Of a stretch of DNA of 64,000 bases, positions 16,547 through 25,689 are shown one piece after another. Source of the DNA: Haloarcula pellucida (GTDB lineage Archaea > Halobacteriota > Halobacteria > Halobacteriales > Haloarculaceae). Position 1 is the stretch's first letter; each line of letters starts with the position of its first letter. The translations under genes and the position numbers were made by a program. The notes under the pieces were generated by a model. The model searched no databases. It saw nothing but the letters and a program-made list of their open reading frames with translations, and had not been told where the DNA came from. Location of the stretch: the NCBI RefSeq assembly GCF_014647235.1, contig NZ_BMOU01000001.1, forward strand, positions 62,001-126,000, written 5' to 3'.

Positions 16547-17278
16547 TCAGAACGTGTACGCCAGCATCACCTCGTCGACGCGCTTCTCGCCGAGCAGGTA
16601 GTGTTTCTTCCGGACCGCCTCGCGCTCCCAGCCGTGCCGTTCGAGGAACGTGATGGCGTTGCCGTTGGTGCGCGCGAGGCTGTTGTACACCTTCCAGTAG
16701 CCGTGGGCTTCCGCCCAGTCCAGCGCCCGGTTCAGCAGGCGCTCGCCGATGCCGTAGCCGCGGTAGTCCCTGCGCACGCCGAGCGTCAGTTCGGCGGTCC
16801 CCTGCAGTTTCTCCGTCTGTGGCAGGGTGAGGTGTGACCACCCGACGATGTAGTCGTCGACGGTAGCCACGAAGAACAATCGCGACCAGACGGTGTTGTG
16901 GCGCGTGACGGTGTTCTCGTACTGTAACTCCTCGACGAGGTTCTCGCCGATGACGTACGTCTGCCGGTCGGTGACGGTCCGGATCGTGTCGACGAGCGAC
17001 TCGAAGTCCTCCTCGCGGGCCGGCCGGACGACGTACGTGACGTCCGGCGTCTCGTACTCCCTCTCGGCCCCGGCGTCCACCCCGAGTTCCACCGTCCCGT
17101 CTTGCCGTTCGACGTACCCCCGGTCTTGGAGGTAGTCGAGACGCTCGTCGAACTCGTCGTCGGGGACGTCGACGGCGTCTCGCACCTCGTCCAGCGCGGG
17201 AGCGCCGTGTCGGTCGACGAACTGGTAGATGCGCCTGTCCGACTCGGTTTCGAACGCGAGCGGTTCCAGTACCGTCAT
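16547..17278 (-). CDS. GNAT N-acetyltransferase with N-terminal winged helix
   Basis: A 243-residue two-domain protein. Residues about 10-65 look like a winged helix (IYQFVDRHGAPALDEVRDAV, LQDRGYVERQDGTVEL). Residues 80-243 are a GNAT fold with the acetyl-CoA loop RRDYRGYGIGERLL around 169-182 and late motif NGNAITFLERHGWEREAV. The pairing suggests DNA-linked control by an acetyltransferase or acetylation of a DNA-bound partner. The acceptor substrate is unknown. Confidence 0.88.
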   Translation of the reverse strand: MTVLEPLAFETESDRRIYQFVDRHGAPALDEVRDAVDVPDDEFDERLDYLQDRGYVERQDGTVELGVDAGAEREYETPDVTYVVRPAREEDFESLVDTIRTVTDRQTYVIGENLVEELQYENTVTRHNTVWSRLFFVATVDDYIVGWSHLTLPQTEKLQGTAELTLGVRRDYRGYGIGERLLNRALDWAEAHGYWKVYNSLARTNGNAITFLERHGWEREAVRKKHYLLGEKRVDEVMLAYTF

Positions 17279-17396
17279 ACGTGCTACACTTCACGGAGGA
17301 ACCGCTTAACCGTTAGTCGTTTGTTACCATGTGACGTAGCTGTAATCGCGTCGGGTAGCACGAACTGTTATCCGCGGGGTCCCACAACACGGTGCC

Positions 17397-18302
17397 ATGG
17401 AGACGCGACAGGCCTTGCTCGTCGACGCGTTCGCCGCGGAACCGATGGCGGGCAACCCGGCCGGGGTGGTGCCGGACGCGAACGGACTGACCGACGACCA
17501 GATGCGGGCTATCGCCGGCGAACTGGGCGCTAGCGAGACGGCGTTCGTCCTCGACAGCGAGGACGCCGACCGCCGACTCCGCTATTTCACGCCCGAACAG
17601 GAGGTCGACCTCTGCGGGCACGCGACTATCGCGGCTCACGCCGCCCTCTTCGAACGCGGCGCCGTCGAGGCCGGCCAACACACGATGGCGACCGAACGCG
17701 GCGTCCTCGACGTCGAGACGAAGGCGGACGGGACGGTGTGGATGGAGCAAGGCGAGGCCGACATTCGTGAGGTCGACTGCGCGCTCGACGAGGTGGCCGA
17801 CGCTCTCGGCGTCGACGTGGCGACGTTACAGGACGTCGGCGCGGACCTCCCACTGGCCGTCGGCGACACGGGGTTCCCGTGGCTACTGGTGCCGGTCAAC
17901 TACTTCCAGCATCTCAGCGGCGCCGACCCGAACCCGTCGGCCATCGAGTCGCTCTGTGAATCGGTCGACGCGATGGGGGTGTACGCCTTCACGTTCGACA
18001 CTATCGGCGGTCAGTCGACGCTCCACGGACGGGCGTTCGCGCCGCGAGCGGGTATCACCGAGGACCCGGTGACCGGCACCGCCGCCGGGGCCTGCGGGGC
18101 GTACATCCGCCGGTACGGTGCTATCGACAGCACCGTCGAACAGGTGGTCGTCGAACAGGGGCACTTTCTCGACCGGCCGGGCACGGTAAAAGTCGACACG
18201 GACGGACTCGAAGTGTGGGTCGGTGGGCGGGCCGTAACGACGCTCGACGGGTCACTGACGGTGCCTGTGGTCGACGTGGACGACGAGATTCTCGAAGTGT
18301 AG
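17397..18302 (+). CDS. PhzF-family isomerase
   Basis: A 301-residue PhzF/diaminopimelate-epimerase-like fold. Hallmarks are GNPAGVV near residue 20, the catalytic-Glu segment GASETAFVL near 42, the phosphate-type loop VDLCGHATIAAHA, and the second-half mirror EDPVTGTAAGACGAY. Characterised relatives isomerise or hydrate small acids (phenazine precursor and others); nothing here indicates phenazine synthesis, and there are no partner genes. Confidence 0.92.
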   Translation: METRQALLVDAFAAEPMAGNPAGVVPDANGLTDDQMRAIAGELGASETAFVLDSEDADRRLRYFTPEQEVDLCGHATIAAHAALFERGAVEAGQHTMATERGVLDVETKADGTVWMEQGEADIREVDCALDEVADALGVDVATLQDVGADLPLAVGDTGFPWLLVPVNYFQHLSGADPNPSAIESLCESVDAMGVYAFTFDTIGGQSTLHGRAFAPRAGITEDPVTGTAAGACGAYIRRYGAIDSTVEQVVVEQGHFLDRPGTVKVDTDGLEVWVGGRAVTTLDGSLTVPVVDVDDEILEV

Positions 18303-18388
18303 TTCGCTCGGATTCGAGTGAACGACCCCCGGTTGATGCCGGCACCGGAAAGTCCATAACAGTCGTTCATGAACCAGCACATGAGTCA

Positions 18389-20689
18389 ATGCCTACATTG
18401 TGGCTCGACGAAATCGGTGCCGACGACCTAGCGCGGGTCGGCGGCAAGGCGGCGTCTCTCGGAGAACTGACCGCGGCGGGACTACCCGTCCCGTCGGCGT
18501 TCGTCGTCACCGCCGACACGTACCGGTCGTTCATCGAAGCAACCGGTATCGACGACGAGTTGTTCTCGGTGGTCGACGTCGACAGTGACGACTCGCACGC
18601 CCTCGCGGAGGCGGCCGAGCAAGCACAGGAACTCATCCTCGAAACCGACGCGCCGGAATCGGTTCGGGAGGACCTGCTCGCGGCCTACGACGAGATGGGT
18701 GACGAGGACGTGGCGGTGCGGTCCTCGGCGACGGCCGAGGACCTCCCCGACGCCTCCTTTGCCGGCCAACAGGACACCTACCTCAACGTCTCCCGGGCGG
18801 ACCTCCTCCGGCGCGTCAAGGAGTGCTGGGCGTCGCTGTTCACCCAGCGGGCGATCTACTACCGCAACGAGCAGGGGTTCGACCACGACGTGGTGGACAT
18901 CGCCGTCGTCGTCCAGCAGATGGTCGACGCCGAGAAGTCCGGCGTCATGTTCACGAGTCACCCCTCGACCGGCGCGGACACGGCCATCCTCGAAGCCGCG
19001 TGGGGCCTCGGCGAAGCGGTCGTCTCCGGCGCCGTCTCGCCGGACAACTACGTCGTCGACCGCGCGACCGAGGAGATAGAGGAGGTCACCGTCGCCGACA
19101 AGAAGGTGATGTGCGTCCGCGGCGAGGACGGCGAGACGGTCGAGCGGTCGGTTCCCGAGGAGAAGCGAAACGAACGCGTCCTCTCGCCCGAGGAGATCCA
19201 CCGCCTCGTCGAGGTCGGCGACCGCGTCGAGGACCACTACGGCACCCCACAGGACGTGGAGTGGGCCATCTACGAGGGCGAGGTGTACGTCCTCCAGTCC
19301 CGGCCGATAACGACCATCGACGAGGGCGTCGACGCCGGAACGTCCGGCGAGAGTTCCGAGAGCACCGGCGTCGCCGACGGCGGGTCGATGCAGAGCCAGT
19401 CCGACGACGTGCGGCTATCCGGTATCGGGTCCAGCCCCGGAAAGGTGACCGGCGAGGTCCGCATCGTGACGAAACTGGACAACCTCGATAAGGTCGAGGA
19501 GGGCGACATCATCGTCACGGAGATGACCACGCCGGACATGGTGCCCGCGATGAAACGCGCCGCCGGCATCGTCACGGACCAAGGGGGGATGACGAGCCAC
19601 GCGGCCATCGTCTCCCGCGAACTCGGCGTCCCCGCCGTCGTCGGGGCCGACGACGCCACCGAACGACTCCGAGACGGCCAGATAGTCACCATCGACGGCG
19701 ACATGGGGACCGTCGAACAGGGGACCGAGATAGACGAGGCCGACGACGAGCAGTCGGAACTGGCCACGCCCGAGGTCGACCAGCAACACTCGCCGGTCAA
19801 GCCCATGACCGGTACCGAGGTGAAGGTCAACGTCTCGATTCCGGAGGCCGCGGAGCGGGCCGCCGCGACGGGTGCCGACGGCGTCGGGTTGCTCCGCATC
19901 GAGCACATGATCCTCTCGACGGACAAGACGCCGGCCCGCTACGTCGAGGACCACGGCGAACGGGCCTACATCGAGGAGATCGTCGAGGGCGTCCGCAGCG
20001 TCGCCGAGGCGTTCTACCCGCGGCCGGTACGCGTACGCACGCTCGATGCCCCCTCCGACGAGTTCCGGCAGTTACAGGGCGGCGAGGACGAACCCAGCGA
20101 GCACAACCCGATGCTCGGCTACCGCGGTATCCGGCGCTCGCTGGACCGCCCCGGCGAGTTCAAACTCGAACTCCGGGCGTTCGAGCGCCTCTACGAACTC
20201 GGCTACGACAACGTCGAGTTGATGCTGCCACTGGTCACCGACGCCGAGGACGTCCTCCGGGCGAAGTCGCTGATGCGGGAGGTTGGTATCGACCCCGAGA
20301 AGCGCGACTGGGGCGTGATGGTCGAGACGCCCGCCAGCGCGCTGTGCATCGAGGACCTGTGTGAGACGGGACTTGACTTCGTCTCGTTCGGGACGAACGA
20401 CCTCACCCAGTACACGCTCGCCGTCGACCGCAACAACGGCAACGTCGCCGACCGCTTCGACGAACTCCACCCCGCCGTGCTGGACCTGATGGGACAAGTC
20501 ATCGGTACCTGCCGCGACTACGACGTGGCCACGAGCATCTGCGGGCAGGCCGCCTCGAAACCGGAGATGGTCCAGTTCCTCGTCGACGAGGGCGTCACCT
20601 CCATCTCCGCGAACATCGACGCCGTTCGCGACGTCCAGCACGAAGTCAAGCGGGTCGAACAGCGCCTCCTGCTCGAATCGGTTCGCTGA
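18389..20689 (+). CDS. ppsA: Phosphoenolpyruvate synthase
   Basis: A 766-residue PpsA (pyruvate + ATP + H2O to PEP + AMP + Pi), used for gluconeogenesis. Order: ATP-grasp PEP/pyruvate-binding domain (GGKAASLGELTAAGLPVP, VRSSATAEDLPDASFAGQQ), an acidic linker, the swivelling phosphohistidine domain (GGMTSHAAIVSRELG, with His404 as phosphate carrier), and the C-terminal TIM barrel (GVMVETPASAL, SFGTNDLTQYTLAVDRNNG, ICGQAASKPE with catalytic Cys). I place the start at the ATG in MPTLWLDEIG because upstream sequence is non-coding in composition. Monocistronic; convergent with hisS. Confidence 0.97.
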   Translation: MPTLWLDEIGADDLARVGGKAASLGELTAAGLPVPSAFVVTADTYRSFIEATGIDDELFSVVDVDSDDSHALAEAAEQAQELILETDAPESVREDLLAAYDEMGDEDVAVRSSATAEDLPDASFAGQQDTYLNVSRADLLRRVKECWASLFTQRAIYYRNEQGFDHDVVDIAVVVQQMVDAEKSGVMFTSHPSTGADTAILEAAWGLGEAVVSGAVSPDNYVVDRATEEIEEVTVADKKVMCVRGEDGETVERSVPEEKRNERVLSPEEIHRLVEVGDRVEDHYGTPQDVEWAIYEGEVYVLQSRPITTIDEGVDAGTSGESSESTGVADGGSMQSQSDDVRLSGIGSSPGKVTGEVRIVTKLDNLDKVEEGDIIVTEMTTPDMVPAMKRAAGIVTDQGGMTSHAAIVSRELGVPAVVGADDATERLRDGQIVTIDGDMGTVEQGTEIDEADDEQSELATPEVDQQHSPVKPMTGTEVKVNVSIPEAAERAAATGADGVGLLRIEHMILSTDKTPARYVEDHGERAYIEEIVEGVRSVAEAFYPRPVRVRTLDAPSDEFRQLQGGEDEPSEHNPMLGYRGIRRSLDRPGEFKLELRAFERLYELGYDNVELMLPLVTDAEDVLRAKSLMREVGIDPEKRDWGVMVETPASALCIEDLCETGLDFVSFGTNDLTQYTLAVDRNNGNVADRFDELHPAVLDLMGQVIGTCRDYDVATSICGQAASKPEMVQFLVDEGVTSISANIDAVRDVQHEVKRVEQRLLLESVR

Positions 20690-20740
20690 CAGCAGCGTCG
20701 ACGGACACCAGATTTTTGCGGTTCGCGTCATCCGACGGGT

Positions 20741-20842
20741 ATGTCACGGCCATCCACGGCGGAGGCCAAGAGCATCAGCGAGGGCGTCTCTTACATCCCG
20801 TTCGGCATCCCGGGGCGCGTGGCGGCTTCGCCGCCACGTTAG
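20741..20842 (+). other. Possible 33-codon microprotein after ppsA
   Basis: An ATG at 20741 opens a 33-codon frame (MSRPSTAEAKSISEGVSYIP, continuing FGIPGRVAASPPR) that ends inside the first of two hairpins. The N-terminal part looks protein-like. No homolog family is recognised; it could be a fragment of a lost gene. Confidence 0.25.
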
Positions 20843-20866
20843 ACGAGGTCGGTGACACCGACCTCG
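20818..20866. terminator. Twin hairpins between convergent ppsA and hisS
   Basis: Two perfect stem-loops lie side by side. The first pairs 20818-20826 with 20830-20838 (9 bp, 3-base loop); the second pairs 20844-20853 with 20857-20866 (10 bp, 3-base loop). Their position between convergent stops suggests a bidirectional terminator or 3'-end protection. There is no long T tract. Confidence 0.55.
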
Positions 20867-20930
20867 CGTTCGACGGGCACGTCCGCGGGATTCCGACGGG
20901 CAGTACGGTGTTGTTCGCTGGTGCGGTGGC

Positions 20931-22241
20931 TCACTCGTCCGCGAAGTCCTGGAAGGTGGGGCGGTCGTACTCGCCGGGGAACGCGTCGACGGGGACCGAA
21001 ATCTGCTCGCCCTCGTCCATCTCTTTGAGCGTCACCTCGTCGTTCGCGAGGTCCTGTTCGCCGACGATGACCACCGTCTCGGCGTTTATCTCGTCGGCGT
21101 AGCCCATCTGCGCGCCGAACGAGCGGTCGGCGACGTCCGTCTCGACGACGTGGCCCTTCTCGCGCAGGTCGCGCGTGATCCGGGCGGCCGTCGCCCGCGT
21201 CTCGCCCACCTGCAGGACGTAGTAGTCCGTCGACAGCCCTTCCTCGGGCCAGACACCGGCCCGCTGACACAGCAGTTGTAGCGTCGCGTGACCCGGCGCG
21301 AACCCGACGGCTGGGGTCGGTTGGCCGCCGAACCCTTCGATGAGGTCGTCGTAGCGGCCGCCGCCGAACACCGACCGGGAGACCTCGCCGGTCGAGTCGA
21401 AGCACTCGAAGACGACGCCCGTGTAGTAGTCCAGTCCGCGAGCGGTCGTCAGCGACAGCGTGAGGTGGTCTCTCACCCCGAAGTCCTCGGTCGCGTCGAG
21501 GACCGCCCGGAGGTTCTGGGTGGCCTCGGCGACGGCCTCGGAGCCGGTGATGTCGGCCAGCGAGTCCAGTTCGTCCTCGCCGCTCTGGAGCATCTCGTCG
21601 AAGGAGTCGGCCTGTCCGTAGCTCAGACCGGCCTCGACGAGCGCATCGAGGTACGCCTCGCGGTCGACTTTCGCGCGCTTGTCGACGGCGCGGATGGCCT
21701 CGCGGGTGTCCACCTCGGCGTCGAAGGAGTCGAGCAGGCCGGCGAGGATGTCGCGGTGGGAGACGCGAATCTGGAAGTCCTCGTCCGTGAGGCCGAGGTC
21801 GGTGAGCATGTCGACGGCGACGGCCAGCACCTCGGCGTCGGCGGCGGGGTCAGAGGAGCCGAAGATGTCGACGTTGGTCTGGTAGAACTCGCGGAAGCGG
21901 CCCTGCTGGACCTGTTCGTAGCGCCAGAACGGCCGTGTCGAGACCCACTTGACCGGTTTCGAGAGGGCCTGTTGCTTCTGGACGAACATCCGGGCGACGG
22001 TCGGAGTCAACTCCGGGGTCAGGGCGACGCTGCGGCCGCCCTTGTCCTCGAAGCTGTACAGTTCCTCGACGATCTCCTCGCCGCTCTTGTCCGTGTACAT
22101 CTGGGTGGGTTCGAGCGCGGGCGTCCCGATCTCCCGGAAGCCGTAGCGCGTTGCCACGTCCTCGATGGTGTCCATGGCCCACCGGCGCGCCTGCATCTCC
22201 TCGGGATAGAAGTCGCGAAAACCCTTGACGCGGTCGTACAT
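20931..22241 (-). CDS. hisS: Histidyl-tRNA synthetase
   Basis: A 436-residue class II aminoacyl-tRNA synthetase. Motif 1 region FRDFYPEEMQARRW, motif 2 VKWVSTRPFWRYEQVQQGR (FRYE-type), the His-specific block GLDYYTGVVFECF, motif 3 FGGGRYDDLIEGFGGQPTPA with a Gly-rich tail, and a C-terminal anticodon-binding domain (YYVLQVGETRATAARI). I chose MYDRVKGFRDFY as the start, matching the family's normal N-terminus; the open frame extends upstream into non-coding sequence. Confidence 0.97.
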   Translation of the reverse strand: MYDRVKGFRDFYPEEMQARRWAMDTIEDVATRYGFREIGTPALEPTQMYTDKSGEEIVEELYSFEDKGGRSVALTPELTPTVARMFVQKQQALSKPVKWVSTRPFWRYEQVQQGRFREFYQTNVDIFGSSDPAADAEVLAVAVDMLTDLGLTDEDFQIRVSHRDILAGLLDSFDAEVDTREAIRAVDKRAKVDREAYLDALVEAGLSYGQADSFDEMLQSGEDELDSLADITGSEAVAEATQNLRAVLDATEDFGVRDHLTLSLTTARGLDYYTGVVFECFDSTGEVSRSVFGGGRYDDLIEGFGGQPTPAVGFAPGHATLQLLCQRAGVWPEEGLSTDYYVLQVGETRATAARITRDLREKGHVVETDVADRSFGAQMGYADEINAETVVIVGEQDLANDEVTLKEMDEGEQISVPVDAFPGEYDRPTFQDFADE

Positions 22242-22386
22242 ACACCCGCGTACAGGCAGGGCGCGTTTGAACCTGTCCGTTCCTGACGAGGGGACCGACG
22301 GTCTCTGGACGACGTGGCAAGTCGGGGGGTGGTGACCGCAACGAACGTGTTCGGGGACGGCCCCGACGCTCGGGAACGCGGTTTTC

Positions 22387-22412
22387 CTTATATGTGATTC
22401 CTGCCGGGAGGT
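22387..22412 (+). promoter_or_regulatory. TATA box and SD-like element of the nos locus
   Basis: The sequence cttatatg (22387-22394) is a good archaeal TATA element 35-42 bases before the halocyanin ATG. A Shine-Dalgarno-like ggaggt follows at 22407-22412, but 16 bases from the ATG, farther than usual. No clear anaerobic-regulator palindrome was recognised in the rest of 22242-22428. Confidence 0.55.
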
Positions 22413-22428
22413 AGTGGTGTGAGCTACC

Positions 22429-22929
22429 ATGACTTCGCGTAGAACGTTCGTGCGTGGACTTGCGGTGACGGCCGTCGGCGCGTCGCTCGCCGGGTGCTCT
22501 TCCGGCGGCGGGTCCAGCGGCGGCGACTCCGACACCACGGAGTCGGCCGGCGACGACGGCGGCAGCGGCGACGGCGGTAGCGGCGACGAGTGGACCCAGA
22601 CCAGCACCGTGGAGATGACCGACGAACTGGCCTACGAACCCAAGCAGATACAGGTCGAAGCCGGGACGACGATCACCTTCGAGAACGTCGGCAGCATCGG
22701 GCACACGGTGACGGCCTACGAGGACAAGATTCCCGACGGGGCCGACTACTTCGCTTCGGGCGAGTTCGACTCCGAGCAGGCGGCGAAAGACGGCTACGGT
22801 GAGAGTCAGGGCGGCAACGTCCCTGCGGGCGAGAGCTACGAGGTCACGCTGGAGACGACCGGCACCTACGAGTACTACTGCATCCCCCACGAGATGAACG
22901 GGATGGTCGGGTCCATCAAGGTGGTGTGA
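22429..22929 (+). CDS. Halocyanin-type blue copper lipoprotein
   Basis: A 166-residue protein. Twin arginines at 4-5 and a lipobox SLAGC (Cys23) mark a Tat-exported lipoprotein; a Gly/Ser/Asp linker (24-55) follows. The cupredoxin domain has type 1 copper ligands His92 (GHTVTAYED), Cys151 and His154 (YYCIPHE) and Met159. It is a mobile electron carrier on the outer membrane face. Three bases upstream of nosZ and presumably co-transcribed, it is the likely electron donor to nitrous oxide reductase. It closely resembles the cupredoxin domain of the large lipoprotein at 44584-47013. Confidence 0.93.
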   Translation: MTSRRTFVRGLAVTAVGASLAGCSSGGGSSGGDSDTTESAGDDGGSGDGGSGDEWTQTSTVEMTDELAYEPKQIQVEAGTTITFENVGSIGHTVTAYEDKIPDGADYFASGEFDSEQAAKDGYGESQGGNVPAGESYEVTLETTGTYEYYCIPHEMNGMVGSIKVV

Positions 22930-22932
22930 GCT

Positions 22933-24906
22933 ATGCACGACGACACTGCCGAGGTCCGCGACCCGACGGACGTCGTCGACGAGTACGAGGAGGCCCTCGA
23001 CAGCGTCCTCTCGGACGTCGACGCGCCCGAACCGGACGATGACGGGGGCGTCTCGCTTGGCCTCCCCGGCCTCTCGCTCAACCGCCGGGACTTCGTGAAG
23101 GCTGGCGTGGCGGCCGGCGCGATGGGAGCCGTCGCCGGCTGTTCCAGCCTCAACGGCGGCGGTGGCGGGCAGGCGACCGAGTCCGGCGGTGGCGGGGTCG
23201 ACCACTCCGTCGCGCCCGGCGAACACGACGAGTACTACGGCTTCTGGTCGGGCGGTCACTCCGGGGAACTCCGGGTCATCGGTATCCCCTCGATGCGGGA
23301 ACTGACCCGCATCCCGGTGTTCAACACCGACTGTGCGAGCGGCTACGGCTACACCGACGATACGAAGCAACTGCTCGAGGACAGCGGTGGCTACTCGTGG
23401 GGTGACAACCACCACCCGAACCTCTCGGAGACCGACGGCGACTACGACGGCGAGTACCTCTACGTCAACGACAAGGCCAACGGGCGCATCGCCCGGGTGA
23501 ACCTGACGTACTTCGAGACGGACGCCATCACGGACGTCCCGAACATGCAGGCCATCCACGGCTGTACGGTGCTGTCGCCGGACACGAAGTACGTCTTCGG
23601 CAACGGGGAGTTCCGCGCGCCGCTCCCGAACGACGGGCGCGACCTCGACGATCCCGATAGCTACACGGCGCTGTTTGCCGCCGTCGACCCCGAGTCGATG
23701 GAGACCCAGTGGCAGGTCAAGGTCGACGGCAACCTCGACATCAACGACTCGGGTAAGGAGGGGCGGTGGGTCATCGCCTCCGCGTACAACAGCGAGGAGG
23801 CCACCTCCATCCAGGGGATGACCCGCGACGACCGCGACGACGTGAAGGCCTTCGACATCCCCGCCATCGAGCAGGCCGTCGAGAACGGCAACTACGAGGA
23901 GGTCAACGGCATCCCCATCGTCGACGGCACGAAGGAGAGCCCGCTCAATCAGGGCGACCGGCCGATAGTGAAGTACATCCCGACGCCGAAGAGCCCCCAC
24001 TGCGTCGAGGTCGAACCGAACGGCGACTACGCGATGGTCGCCGGGAAGCTCTCGCCGACGGTCACCATCATCGACCTCAACAAACTGCCGGAGGTCGAGG
24101 ATCCCGCCGACGCGGTCGTCGGCCGACCCCGCGTGGGCCTCGGGCCGCTGCATACGACCTTCGACGGCAACGGCCACGCCTACACGTCGCTGTTCATCGA
24201 CTCTCAGGCGGTCAAGTGGGACATCGAGGCGGCCGTCGAGGCCGAGGAGGGCTCCGAGGAGCCGATCATCGAGCGACAGGACGTCCACTACAACCCCGGC
24301 CACATTCAGGCGCTCGAGGCGATGACGACCGACCCCGACGGGGAGTGGCTCGTGAGCTTGAACAAGCTCTCGAAGGACCGCTTCCTCCCGGTCGGCCCCA
24401 TCATGCCCGACAACGACCAGCTCATCCACATCGGGCAGGGCGAAAAGGAGATGGAACTGGTCGCCGACCACCCGGCCTACCCCGAACCCCACGACTGCGT
24501 CTTCGCTCACAAGGACAAGATAGACGCCAAGAAGGTGTACGACCCCGAGGACTACGAGGAGACGTACATCACCGAGGAGGCCTCCGGCGTCGAACGCACC
24601 GGCGAGAACAGCGTCCACGTCAAGATGACGACCAAGCGCTCGGAGTACGGCCTCCCCGACTTCACCGTTCAGGAGGGCGACGAGGTCCGCCTGACGACGA
24701 CCAACATCGAGGGCATCCAGGACATCATCCACGGCGTCGCCATCCCCGAACACGACATCAACTACGCCGTGGCGCCACAGGACACGCGCGAGGTCACGTT
24801 CACCGCTGACGAACCCGGGGTGTACTGGATCTACTGTACGTTCTTCTGTAGCGCCCTGCACCTGGAGATGCGCAGCAGGATGCTCGTCGAACCGGCCGAG
24901 GGGTGA
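22933..24906 (+). CDS. nosZ: Nitrous oxide reductase
   Basis: A 657-residue NosZ that reduces N2O to N2 outside the membrane. An acidic ~48-residue extension precedes the Tat motif NRRDFVKAG (RR 51-52); AVAGC (Cys70) is a lipobox. The beta-propeller carries the CuZ histidine segments: WGDNHHPNLSETDG (His160-161), IHGCTVL, PKSPHCVEVEP, GPLHTTFDGNGHAY, YNPGHIQALE and PEPHDCVFAH. The C-terminal cupredoxin has the CuA motif with Cys635, Cys639, His643 and Met646 (YCTFFCSALHLEM). Gene order resembles bacterial clade II nos clusters. The start is fixed by position after the halocyanin stop. Confidence 0.97.
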   Translation: MHDDTAEVRDPTDVVDEYEEALDSVLSDVDAPEPDDDGGVSLGLPGLSLNRRDFVKAGVAAGAMGAVAGCSSLNGGGGGQATESGGGGVDHSVAPGEHDEYYGFWSGGHSGELRVIGIPSMRELTRIPVFNTDCASGYGYTDDTKQLLEDSGGYSWGDNHHPNLSETDGDYDGEYLYVNDKANGRIARVNLTYFETDAITDVPNMQAIHGCTVLSPDTKYVFGNGEFRAPLPNDGRDLDDPDSYTALFAAVDPESMETQWQVKVDGNLDINDSGKEGRWVIASAYNSEEATSIQGMTRDDRDDVKAFDIPAIEQAVENGNYEEVNGIPIVDGTKESPLNQGDRPIVKYIPTPKSPHCVEVEPNGDYAMVAGKLSPTVTIIDLNKLPEVEDPADAVVGRPRVGLGPLHTTFDGNGHAYTSLFIDSQAVKWDIEAAVEAEEGSEEPIIERQDVHYNPGHIQALEAMTTDPDGEWLVSLNKLSKDRFLPVGPIMPDNDQLIHIGQGEKEMELVADHPAYPEPHDCVFAHKDKIDAKKVYDPEDYEETYITEEASGVERTGENSVHVKMTTKRSEYGLPDFTVQEGDEVRLTTTNIEGIQDIIHGVAIPEHDINYAVAPQDTREVTFTADEPGVYWIYCTFFCSALHLEMRSRMLVEPAEG

Positions 24907-24920
24907 GCGACCCCGATCAC

Positions 24921-24928
24921 GGAGGTGA
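24921..24928 (+). promoter_or_regulatory. Strong Shine-Dalgarno site for the NosB-like gene
   Basis: The octamer ggaggtga, a perfect complement to the 3' end of archaeal 16S rRNA, lies 6 bases before the ATG at 24935. It fixes that start and suggests efficient internal initiation within the nos transcript. Confidence 0.7.
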
Positions 24929-24934
24929 CTAGCC

Positions 24935-25687
24935 ATGCAACGACCCACCCTCGACGACTTTCGTGAGGTCCGGCGCGGCCTGCCGGTCGTAGCGGCGGTG
25001 CTGTTCGTCGCCGCGCTGGCGTTCCCGATGTGGCGCATCAGCGTCCAGGCGGTCCAGTACCCCAACACGGTGTTGCACGTTCAGCTCTACGCCTACCCGC
25101 ATCTCACCGGCGACTTCACCGAGATGGCCCGGCTGAACCACTACATCGGGTTCTACTACCCCGACCCGGTGTTCGTCGAGCCGAACTTCCCGGTTCAGGA
25201 GCGGGCCATCGACGTGCCGGAGTGGTCGCTGGGGCCGGTCGCCTTCGTGGCCGTCTCGCTGCTGTCGGTGTTCGTCGCCGTCGCCCCCACGACCGAGAAG
25301 CTAAAGCGGGGGCTTACCTACCAGTTCGTCGGTACCGTCGCCGTCTTCGGCGTGCTGGTCGCGGACATCCAGTACCGCCTCTGGCAGGCCGGCCACACGC
25401 TCGACCCCGACGCGCCCGTGATGGGCGTCAGCGGGTTCACGCCGCCGCTGTGGGGTCGTTACAGCGTCGCCAACATCACCAGCGTCTCCCGGTTCGGGCC
25501 GGGCGCGTACATGGCGATGGTCGCCGTTTTCCTGTTGGCCGTGGCGTTGTTCTACCGCGACGAACCGGTGACGGTCCGTGAACTGCCGGGCCGGATCCGT
25601 AGACGCGTCGAGCGACTCCTCGACCGGGGGACCGGGGCCGAGGAGCCGACCGGACCGACGACCGACGCCGACACGGGGGACCGCTGA
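24935..25687 (+). CDS. NosB-like membrane protein of the nos cluster
   Basis: A 250-residue membrane protein with about four hydrophobic helices (VVAAVLFVAALAFPMWRISV; LGPVAFVAVSLLSVFVAVA; LTYQFVGTVAVFGVLVADI; YMAMVAVFLLAVALFY), a long extracytoplasmic loop after helix 1 (YPNTVLHVQLYAYPHLTGDF, HYIGFYYPDPV) and an acidic cytoplasmic tail. Its place directly after nosZ matches the integral membrane protein NosB of clade II nos clusters; assignment is by position and topology, not by a diagnostic motif. It may help in electron transfer or NosZ maturation. Confidence 0.75.
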   Translation: MQRPTLDDFREVRRGLPVVAAVLFVAALAFPMWRISVQAVQYPNTVLHVQLYAYPHLTGDFTEMARLNHYIGFYYPDPVFVEPNFPVQERAIDVPEWSLGPVAFVAVSLLSVFVAVAPTTEKLKRGLTYQFVGTVAVFGVLVADIQYRLWQAGHTLDPDAPVMGVSGFTPPLWGRYSVANITSVSRFGPGAYMAMVAVFLLAVALFYRDEPVTVRELPGRIRRRVERLLDRGTGAEEPTGPTTDADTGDR

Positions 25688-25689
25688 CG

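Noticed and set aside
21850-25068. A minus-strand open frame of over 1000 codons across hisS and nosZ
   Set aside because: It runs antisense through nosZ and the halocyanin gene, which are unmistakable, and its last part is hisS in a wrong frame.
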